Below the pieces are notes generated by a model. That model was given only the letters and a program-made list of their open reading frames with translations, did not search any database and was not told the DNA's origin. This document shows positions 47,901 to 59,300 of a stretch of 64,000 nt of DNA, in pieces. Made by a program: the position numbers and the translations under genes. Each line of letters opens with the position of its first letter. The stretch's first letter is position 1. The stretch comes from Macrostomum hystrix (Eukaryota; Platyhelminthes; Macrostomidae): the NCBI GenBank assembly GCA_950097015.1, contig CATNEN010000013.1, forward strand, positions 186,001-250,000, in the 5' to 3' direction.

Positions 47901-50900
47901 AGTTTGGGTCATTTTGGGTCACTTTGGGTCAGTTTGGGTCAGTTTGGGTCAGTTTGGGTCAGTTTAGGTCAGTTTAGGTCAATTTGGGTCAGTTTGGGTC
48001 AGTTTGGGTTAGTTTGGGTCATTTTGGGTCACTTTGGGTCAGTTTGGGTTATTTTGGGTCAGTTTGGGTCAGTTTGGGTCAGTTTGGGTCAGTTTGGATC
48101 AGTTTGGGTCAGATTAGGTCAGTTTGGGTCAGTTTGGGTCAGTTTGGGTTAGTTTGGGTCAGTTTGGGTTAGCTTGTGTCAGTTTAGGTCAGTTTAGGTT
48201 AGTTTAGGCCAGTTTAGGTCAGTTTAGGTAATTTTAGGTTAGTTTAGGTCAGTCTGGGTCAGTTTGGGTCAGTTTCGGTCAGTTTGGGTCAGTTTGGGTC
48301 AGTTTGGGTCAGTTTGGGTCAGTTTAGGTCAGTTTGGGTCAGTTTGGGTCAGTTTGGGTTATTTTGTGTCAGTTCAGTTCAGTTTGGGTTATTTTGGGTC
48401 AGTTTAGGTCTGTTTAGTTCAGTTTGGGTCAGTTTGGGTCAGTTTGGGTTAGTTTATTTATAAATTAATATATATGGGTTTGGGTTTATTTGGGTCAGTT
48501 TGTGTCAGTTTGGGGTCAGTTTCGGGGTCAGTTTTGGTCTACTTGGGTCAGTATTCAATAAGTTGCCTAATTTTGTCTCACAGCTTCGACGAAAACGCGG
48601 GCCACCGGCCAGACGGGCAGCCGGTGGGCAGCGGCCTGGTGCTTCAGCATTTGCCGCACCAGCGTCGCGAGTCCTTCCTCTACCGATCTGACTCCGACTT
48701 CGACGTGTCACCGAGGGCGTCGAGAAACTCCTCGCTAACAAGCGATTTGTGAGTGAACTGTTGCAGTATCATTTTTAATTGTTAAATAAAATCTAGAAAT
48801 TACCCTGGTAAGTAGCAAGCAGCTGATCCACTGATGTACATGAAGGAGAGGGCAAGCAGCTGATCCACTGATGTACATGAAGGAGAGGGCAAGCAGCTGA
48901 TCCACTGATGTACATGAGGGAGAAGGCAAACATCTGATCCACTGATGAGGGAGAGGGCAAACATCTGATCCACTGATGAGGGAGAGGGCAAACATCTGAT
49001 CCACTGATGAGGGAGAGGGCAAACATCTGATCCACTGATGTACATGAAGGAGAGGGCAAGCAGCTGATCCACTGATGAACATGAAGGAGAGGGCAAGCAG
49101 CTGATCCACTGATGTACATGAAGGAGAGGGCAAGCAGCTGATCCACTGATGTACATGAGGAGAGGGCAAGCAGCTGATCCACTGATGTACATGAAGGAGA
49201 AGGCAAGCAGCTGATCCACTGATGTACATGAAGGAGAGGGCAAGCAGCTGATCCACTGATGTACATGAAGGAGAGGGCAAGCAGCTGATCCACTGATGTA
49301 CATGAAGGAGAGGGCAAGCAGCTGATCCACTGATGTACATAAAGGAGAGGGCAAGCAGCTGATCCACTGATGTACATGAGGGAGAGGGCAAACATCTGAT
49401 CCACTGATGTACATGAGGGAGAGGGCAAACATCTGATCCACTGATGAGGGAGAGGGCAAACATCTGATCCACTGATGTACATAAAGGAGAGGGCAAGCAG
49501 CTGATCCACTGATGTACATGAGGGAGAGGGCAAACATCTGATCCACTGATGTACATGAGGGAGAGGGGAAACATCTGATCCACTGATGTACATGAGGGAG
49601 AGGGCAAGCAGCTGATCCACTGATGTACATGAAGGCGAGGGCAAGCAGCTGATCCACTGATGTACATGAAGGAGAGGGCAAGCAGCTGATCCACTGATGT
49701 ACATGAAGGCGAGGGCAAGCAGCTGATCCACTGATGTACATGAAGGCGAGGGCAAGCAGCTGATCCACTGATGTACATGAAGGCGAGGGCAAGCAGCTGA
49801 TCCACTGATGTACATGAGGGAGAGGGCAAACAGCTGATCCACTGATGTACATGAAGGCGAGGGCAAGCAGCTGATCCACTGATGTACATGAAGGCGAGGG
49901 CAAGCAGCTGATCCACTGATGTACATGAAGGCGAGGGCAAGCAGCTGATCCACTGATGTACATGAGGGAGAGGGCAAACAGCTGATCCACTGATGTACAT
50001 GAAGGCGAGGGCAAGCAGCTGATCCACTGATGTACATGAGGGAGAGGGCAAACAGCTGATCCACTGATGTACATGAGGGAGAGGGCAAACAGCTGATCCA
50101 CTGATGTACATGAGGGAGAGGGCAAACAGCTGATGGTGTGACAAAATCATGAAACAATCGCTTTATTGACAAAGCCAGAGAACCATCCGTCTTTAAGTCG
50201 CTGCCGTTGGATCCAATTTATTTCCATTTTCCATTTATTTTATTGCCGCTGCTCCTATTACTACTTCTAAGTAGTATTCCACAGCTATTAAGAGCGGGAA
50301 AAAGCAAGTTGTTTCGAAAATTGGTTAAAAGCAGTTTATTTTAAGCTTTGTCTTTAGCGCGGCGGCCTTCTGTCCCTAATTTTTGAATACACAGTTTCGC
50401 CATGAAAAGGAAGCCGCGCTCTGCGTTGTTGATTGTTTTTTTTAAGTAAAAGCAATGCCTTCAATGCACAGATGGATTGGGGAGGCCAGAGGAAGGGGAC
50501 AGCCGCGGCAGGAGGCGCAATAGTAAATCAAAGATTTTCTAAGAACCGCCTAGAATTTGCGTCATCGGAACAAAAGCGCAGCAGGCAAGGGCTAATTCCA
50601 ATGCAATGCAATCCGTGGCGATTAAATTTATAGCCACGCCAACTGGCTATAGGAGACAACACCAAACTGATGTGCACAAGTCCACAAGCCTACTAAGGTC
50701 CTTCATCCCATTGACTAGAATTTTCCTCTTTCTTCTTTTCTCTGTGTCGCCCCACATTTTGGGATGAAGTAGGGAGATCGAAAGAGCCAGTCAGAAATAG
50801 AAGAAGGACCTCGTTAATTTTCAGAATCCCCTCAGAATTGCAGGACGTTCGATTCACTCCCTTGTCTGTCCTCCCATCCTCTCCTACCTCCATGAACGCA

Positions 50901-53303
50901 ACCCCCATCGCCAGATCCCTAACATGTTATGCACTTTGAATTTCGACAAATGTTTTTCTGTCTGAGGATAAGCCTAAGGTATACAGAATAAATTAATACG
51001 CACTTAGTAACGAGTTTTTCAACAGAGAAATGGTTGAAAATGTAATCTTCTTCCTGTTACATCCGGTTCTGCCCCCGGACCACCTTTCCGGCACTGCCCT
51101 GTAGCAGAATCAGAATGCCAATTTCTACGTCATTGCTATAGAGGAGAGAGAGAGAGGCAGTGGGGAGCATCAAATGCTGGCACTGGGGGTAGGAGTTGCA
51201 GAAGTTGCGAAGGAATCCAATTTCTAGATTCTAGTCGAGTCTCCCCACCATCTCCCGGGGTCTCTACCATCCCCCACCTCCCTCCTCTCTCCGCTCTCTC
51301 TGGCTCGCTCTCGCGCACTAATTAGGTCGATTCCTACAAACCTGGCCGTAGCAGCTGCGCGAGCAGAGGCCGGCGGTGGCGGCGTCGGCGCAAGATTTAT
51401 GACCAGACCCCCTCCTCCTGCCCGGCGCCCTTCGCGCCTCTCCTAGGCGAGCAACTAACGGAGCCGCCCCGGCTTAACGGCCAAGGATGTCAAACTGAAC
51501 AGACCGAAAGTTTTTTTTGAAAAGAGACTTTCCTCCACGCCCGGTTGCGCCAGGCCTTCTCTGCGGGATCGATAAAGAAGAGAAATAGGAGAGACGATGA
51601 AGAAGAAGAGTTAGAAGTGAAGTGCAATTATCGGCGACTAGTCGCTTTAGTATTGAGCTCGAATATAATACCATTGCTAGCTGCGTTGGCAGGGCAGCTG
51701 AGTCTCTGAGAAGCCATCAGAAATTCAATCGAACAAAACCAGAAAACGGACACTGCTACTCGGCTCTTCTGCTGGTGTTGCTTCTTTTCATTAAAACAGA
51801 CAAGCGCGCTCGCTCTGGGGAAGTGAAATGGGCGCCATTTCAGATGAGGGGTGACTAGCCGGATATTGCTGCGGAGAGGCTTATTAAAAATTCTGTGAGA
51901 CTAGATTGCTGACTCCTAATCAGCATGATGAGCCTTAATCCAGTTGCACTCAGATTTCACTTGCTGATGATGAGAAGGCGGTGGCGGCATGACAAGGGGT
52001 GGGCTGGTTGCTAGGGTGTTGCGGCGGAGGCTCCCCAGGGTGGACTTCTTCCGGACCAGGTGGAAAAGTGGCAGCGGAGTCGTCGAATGGGAGAGCTGGA
52101 AATTAAAGAAGTGGAAACACACAGAGAGAGACGGGCATGTTTTTTGATCGGACCCTGCATGCAGTCACCTTGCGCCTCATCCCGATCCGCACCTAGATCT
52201 CTCTCTGCTCCTCCCCCCCTTGCCACAGATGTGCTTCCTCAGCCGTCTCGCCGGCACCTTATTCCTCACTCGGTCAGGCCGGGGTGGGGATCGGTGAATC
52301 TGTACAGACTGGAGGGGAATTGGGCCTTAGACAAGCCATTAAGTGTGGGCCATTGCAGAGTCCTTCTACCCCCGCTCCCCACCCCACAACCGTAGCCCCA
52401 CGAACCTATCAGGCGCTTTCCAATTGATTTCTGCAACGTCAGAAGCCCGCCAACCACCCCGCTCCTTCACACACGCCGGCGCGCACTCCACTCACCCCCA
52501 GATCCTTAGGAGCCTCTCGCCCACTCGCTCTGCTTTGGAAGGCCGGCTTTTGTGGGGGTGGAGAAGAAGGAGGAGAACAGAAAGAGACGGACTGGGGGGT
52601 AGGAGGGGCGGAAGCGGGTCTTTTCTGCGCTCCCCGCCCCCCTCGCCAGCTGCCCTACCCCAAACCACCCATAGACCGGCCTCCAGAGGAGAGGGGAGAG
52701 AGGAAAAGGGGAAAAGAGAAGGGTGGGATAACGGACTAGCAGTTGGTTGGAGGTCCTCGCCTTTACAATAACTATTCTCATCTAGCACAGACTGGCATAG
52801 AGACAGGTTTGACAGCAGTGAAAAAGCCGGCGAGAGAGTCAGAAAGCGGGGTGGGCAATTCTGAGCTCCTGCTCGAGCCCCGCCAGCTCTCGTAATTAGA
52901 CGGCCTCACTCACTCACCTGTGGCCGGCGCCACCTCTGGCCACCGCGAGGCCGGTCCAAACCCTTTAGCCAGCCGGCATGCCGAGACGCTGCCTGCTGCC
53001 GCTGTGCTGCTGCTGCGGCCTCTGCTGCAGCCAGCCTCGCCGAACTTCTCGACGCAAAGACGGCAGCCTCGGCAGCGCCGGCGCCGGCGGCAACGGCAGG
53101 AAAGGCTCAGCGACGTCCGGCGCCTCCGTCAGCTCGTCGGCGGCTGCGGCGGCCAACAGAAAGGCGGAGGAGGCTGGCACGGGGTTGCCGGTGCTTCCGC
53201 TGCTGCCGCCACAATCTTCGTCGGACGAGTCCGGCTCAGAGGAAGAGGAGGACGTCCTGCCGGACTTGCCAAACACTGGCAGTTTCCAGCGGCAGCAAAA
53301 GGC

Positions 53304-53353
<50 letters not shown>

Positions 53354-56300
53354 TGCCGCAGCCGCGAACAACATTAGCAGCATCACGACGCGGCTCTTTG
53401 TACATTTTCAGACACTCGGACGAGATCATTGTGACGCCCTTCGCCCAGGTGCTTCACACACTTCGCTCCGTCCACGACAACGTGAAGACCCTGACAGGGG
53501 CCGACCAAATGCCGAATCACAGGGACAGGTGAGCTATACGATGCAAATAATATTATTTGCTTTGGTATTTGATTGACTCAAAATTGGCTTGAAACCAGCC
53601 TTGAATGTTAGATTGGCCAACATTTTTTCACCTAGTGCTATTTTTATAAATTTTTTGTGGATTCCCTTTTTAAGCCAACCTCAACCCAGGCACGTGACTA
53701 ACTCCAACCAATCAAATTCTTGCTAACTTTAAAATCGTGTTATCTATGATGGGGCCAAGGAAGCACACGCCATATTTGGCCTAGACAAACAAAAGTGCAT
53801 ATGAGTTCGTGTGTAAATTTAGAGAGACAATCAGTCAGAATATAATTGGATCTATTTATGGCCAACTGAGGGGTGGAGGCGCGCAATGCCTGTGAATTAT
53901 TGAATAAAAGCAAATAAAATAGAGAAATGAAGACATGGTGAGATATAATAAGAGCAGTAATATCAGTTCTCATGACATAGGTAACGGAATCCCCAAAGAT
54001 CTATAGTTCATACTGAATATTAGCTGCTGCTTTGCCAGCCCAGCTGCACTGGCTCACTGAAGCGTTCAAGAATTCAATTAGACGGTCAATCACTTCAAGA
54101 CGGTACGGTGGTAGAGACAAATCTATAGCGGTAGGAGGAGAGGAGCAGGGGGAGGGAGGGGGAGGCGGACAGGCCAAGGTGGGAAGAGACCGGCTGCGTA
54201 TAGCAATAGGAATGAGAGAGGAAGCCATACCATTTCTCCCTCTGCTCCCGGACAGCTAGTCTGCAGTATTCAAAGGTCGAGATTGTAAACAGCCTGCAGG
54301 CAGCAACCCCAACCGCACGAGTTGTCCACGACGATCTTTTGTGAGGTCGGGCTTCGAGCAGAAACACACGCACAAACATTTCTTTCTTCCACTTCTCAGA
54401 AATCTGCAGCCCTTCCCTTTTCGCCTCGCCTGTTGCTAACCGATTAGAATTTATGGGCAATTTAGCTCCCGTAAACAGTAGAGAGACGACAGGGGATTTT
54501 TCAAATACCTTTTTTCTATATCTCCTAAAATATTCAGCCAAAGTTTCTGCTCTATTCGATGAAACAACTGCAGTAGACATGGGGGGTAGCGCGGTCTTTT
54601 ATTTCACTCCCCAAATATCATAATTGCCTAACTTGGCTTCGCATAACTTCTTAATTGCATATTTCCTGAGAAAATTCTTATTTTTAACAGCAAAGGTGGG
54701 CAGGTAAAGCTCACCTAACAAGCCTGTTAGTGTTAGTTGTAATCTGGGAACTCCGATTGGACTATTTATAATTAATGTTGCCAAATTCCCTAGCTAGAGC
54801 AGGCCAATCTCACCATCTATACGTTCGCCCCCTCCCTTAGACTATGCGAGTATATTACGAGCTATAGGTGTGGGCCATTGCAGTGAGCCACTGGGTGCTA
54901 GCAGATGATTTATCCCTTATACGCCTCCCAGTCCCACTACTCCACTTTCTACTGCACTCGCTATCCTTTGCCCCCGCCTGTGCTCAGCCTCCCATTTCCA
55001 TCTTCTCCTCTTGTCTCTAGTCTCATTCGCCTTGACGCGATGGATGCAAATTGACTCTCTGACTGACTGCCTGGCCTGAGGGGACTCTCTTCTATAATTC
55101 CCTCTCTTCCTTTCCGCATTGCCTGGGCCTTCCATGCGGGAAGCCGGAGGAGAGAGGGCAGGGGACACTGCGCACTAATTGAGACGAAATTCGACAGCGC
55201 CGGGCGAGCGTGTGATTCGCTTCGTTTTCTCCCAAACCCAGACTGCTGCATCTTCTCCTTAGTCCTCCACCCTTGGGCTGCCTTCCCCCTCCCCGGAGCA
55301 CCTTGTGCAGCTACACTTTGCTGTCCTGAGTCCAGCTCGGCATTCGGGCAACTTCTGGGGCTAGTCTGGGGTGCGGCGCGTTGTGGGATTATCGGGAGCC
55401 TTTTTGGGCCGCGGAGGGAGGGTTGCAAGCCGAGTGGAGGGGAAGGAAGACGGGAGGCCCTCGCCCTTCAGCTGCACCTTCATCTCTCCCGCTCTCACTC
55501 TAAGGAAAGCTGCATAGTTGGCACAAAAATTAGTGACTTGGAATGCGGGAGAAATGTAGGGAGAAATGAGAGAGCGATAGTGAGGGGAGGAAAGAGTGTT
55601 GCCCTGTTCCTATTTCGCCTCTGCTTTCTTCCCCAACAAAAATCTGCCCCACACTAACCCGCCTAGCCCAGATGCACTTAACGCGAATTGGTTGGGCCCT
55701 ACAACCTGAAAAGCGCTTTCTGGGTGCGCTGATAGGTAAGCCCTGCCAGGTTAGGATTATGCAGATCGCACTGCCGAGCAGTGCCAATCCATTTTACCCT
55801 GAGCTCTCCAGCTGACTCAATCGCGCAATGTTCCGTTATAATGATTTTCTGCAACAACAACAATGGGGCAACTTTGCTTTGCCTTGAATTCAGTGTCCTG
55901 CGCAGCTGGTGCTGTGGACATTCAGTGTCCTACGCAGCTGGTGCTGTGGACATTCAGTGTCCTACGCAGCTGGTGCTGTGGACATTCAGTGTCCTACGCA
56001 GCTGGTGCTGTGGACATTCAGTGTCCTACGCAGCTGGTGCTGTGGACATAGTCAAAGAATAACAAAATTAGGTTTCGGAAATATTAACACTAGAAAAAAG
56101 ACAACTCGTGTAGCTCTGAAAAATTAAAATTAAAAGTATGCTTTTATTTCTAAGAATAAAGTCCGATAAGATTTTAAGAAAAAAAAGAAATGCTATTAGA
56201 TTTCTTTGAAAAATTTCCGAGATCTTGTCCTATTTCTAAGAAAGGTGTACTGATATATTTTCAGAATTCTAAGAAACTTTTTTGAAATCGCAACACATTT

Positions 56301-59300
56301 CTTAGAAAAGCTTTTTGAACCTTACCTAATTTCTAAGAAAGTCTCTCTGGAATAGTTGATTTCGCATCTTAATAAAGACTTTCAAAAATCTCACTGAAAT
56401 ATAAGACAGACTAATCTTTGGTCAAATTCTCAACGGAGTTATATAATGAAGATTCAAGACTTTACCTGGCATTTTTATACGAATTGAAATAGCCGAACAT
56501 AAAAACACGTCTTAAAACTCACTTTAGCTGGTAACTAGCAAGTTTTGCCCCCCTTCGGGGAGCAGAAATACTTTTAATTCGTCTAGTATATACTTTTTAG
56601 CAGCTGAATTTACAGCTTTTTAAAGCTACAATGAACCACCAGTTGACAATGATCCCCCAGTTGATGATGATCCCCCAGTTGATGATGATCCCACAGTTGT
56701 CATTTCATTTCATTTTAATTTCAGCGGACCAGCACAAGCTAGCTCCTTATCGTCTCCGAGCGCTGGTAAGCGAATCGATATAAATTAATACGAGAAATAT
56801 TATCTGTCGAATGTAATTGAATTTCACTGACACCTCATTTAACGACTGTTGACCCCAAGGCCAATCAGGACACAATACCGCATATTCCCCTGACTCACAC
56901 CGCGTGTGTACATCTGCCGTGACTTTCTCATATCGTCAAGGCAGTGTACGCTCTCACTTTAGAAGTCGGTTTTCATTGGTGTACTTTTACACGACAAGTC
57001 CATAAGCCTCCTCTCCGTGGCCTCGCCGCGGGTTCTCTATCTGATAGTCCTTTACTCTTACAATGTCTATGGCCAAAATGATCGCCCCAATCACTTGTCT
57101 AATTTAATCGTGACTTGACCTTTGAACAACCTCTACTCAGCTGATGAAGACTTCACTCAGCTAGCCGATAAGACGCTGAAGGACCTGGAATGGTGCCTGG
57201 AACAACTAGAGACGATTCAGACGCACCGATCTGTCGCAGACATGGCGTCCAGCAAGGTAAAATACTGGAGTTTAAGGGACTATGTCTGCACTCTTTCCTA
57301 GAAGAAAAAATACAAAAAGCTGTCGCCATGCGCATTTTAGTTCAAAAAACTGCTCAACATGGAACTGGAACGAATGAGCGGCGGCGGACAAGGCGGAGCT
57401 GCAGCTTCCACGGCTAATCAAATCGAAAACTACATCAAGTCAACCTTTCTGGGTTTGCCCTGGTTCTAATGATCGATTAGTGATTACAATGATTTTAAAA
57501 GCAATGCATTTAACTTGCATTGTCTCCATCACTGGAATCTTTCAGAGACCGACGATGACACTGCTGTGACGCAGGTAGGGAAATCTAGCAGCTCAGCTGG
57601 TACCGGAGCCTCAGGAAGCGGTGGTGGCGGCAGCAGCGTCAGCGCAAGAGACGTCAGCGAAGGCTCAGCGGCCGAAGGTCGTTCGCCTCGTGAAGCGAAC
57701 GGCGCCCAGGCGACGATGACAAAGGTACAGGTGAAGTCGGCTAGGGCGTCATCACACCTGTCTGGCGAGGCTGGGGCGGCCGCCGATGCCGCTGACGCCC
57801 AGCTGCCGCCGAGAATCGGCGTGGAGACGCCGCACTCTGTCGAGCTCATTCAGCTGTTTGACACGGGCCTAGACAAGTGGGGCATCGACATATTCAAGGT
57901 CACCGAGCTGTCAGCGAACAAGCCGCTCACCGCAATTGTCTACGCAATCTTTGAGGTGAGAGAATTTGATCCTTTAAAGAGCGAGATAGACTATAGACTA
58001 AAGGCGTAGCCAGGGGCGCAAACAAAGGCCGTGTACAGCTGTATGTGCGTACACCCACCTAATTATTTTATTAATTAGTTAATATTCACAAGAGGGCTAT
58101 GCGCACTGGCACATCATTTGGAGGCCCATAGTTAGAATGCAAAAACACAATAAGCATTCTCCTTTCGGGAGCGAAGTGATATCAGTCACAATTTTAATTT
58201 TCTCTTTAAATTTCAATATTTCATTTTTTGTTTTAATGCCTTTGTTTTTTTTCAAATATTAGTTTTTTTCAAAGATTTCTTCACCTTAAATGAATCTTCT
58301 GCATGCTACTGTTTTTTTATCGCCTTCTTTTTTTAAATCGAATTGTTCTGCATCGAACATAAAATAAACAAAAAAAATCAGCACCCAATCGGCGTGCGCA
58401 CCTCAATAATAAAAAAAATAAAAATATAATGATAATAAATATAATAATAATATAATAATAATAATTAAAAAATAATAATAACAATGGTAAATTCTGCCAA
58501 GTCAATTCTGCCCATGACTCGAGAGATCATGTGTACACAAACGCTGTACGCGGCACACTCTCGCTGTACCTTGGAGGGTGACCCTCAAGGGCGTAAATTG
58601 CGCGACAAGCCCCCAAGCCTTCTCTCCGCGGCTGGACCCTAGACGAATGTGACCTCGCCGAGGAATCGACCACTAGGACATTGTTGCGAGAGGCAAATGC
58701 CATAGACCGCTCTGCTGCTTAAAAAACGCAAAGTTCCCCAGCTGATGCTGGTACCTGTTTTATCGCTGGGCGAACGAAAGCCCTAAGGAAATAAGTGTGC
58801 TACTCTAGGAAAAAAATGCTTCCTTGGGCTGTGATTCGAACTCCCGACCTTTCATCCAGAAGTCCAAAGCTCTAGCCACTGGGCTGCAATCAAGTTTGCT
58901 CGTTGATTTTCAGCACCCGACTGAGTATAGAGTGTAGATTATGACTTGGATTGCTAATCTATGCCATGGAGACTATTAAATAGAGTATTTATAGGGGATA
59001 AGGAAATATATTGTTAATCTGCTTCATGAACTTGATTTAAGGAATTAGCAGAGCCTTAGCAGATGGAGGAAAATAGAAAGTAATGTGAACTGATTTGAAA
59101 ACTTTAAAACTTCGATTCAAATCGAAACAACCAGCTAAAGTCGCGAATGAAGCTAGAAAAATAAGAGAGAAAGAACTCGGCTAGCACTCTTGCTGAGTTA
59201 ACTTCTCTTCTTTGCTTGAACTGTTTGAGCTGCTCCTACTAGGCGTTTTCCTCTAGAGGCAGAAAATCTAATAAGATCAGAGTCCTCTTCGGTTGCTAGG

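Noticed and set aside
48735-50172. Three overlapping minus-strand reading frames of 441-471 codons
   Set aside because: They are the 37-nt array read in all three frames; the unit contains no stop in any frame, so length is no evidence of coding.
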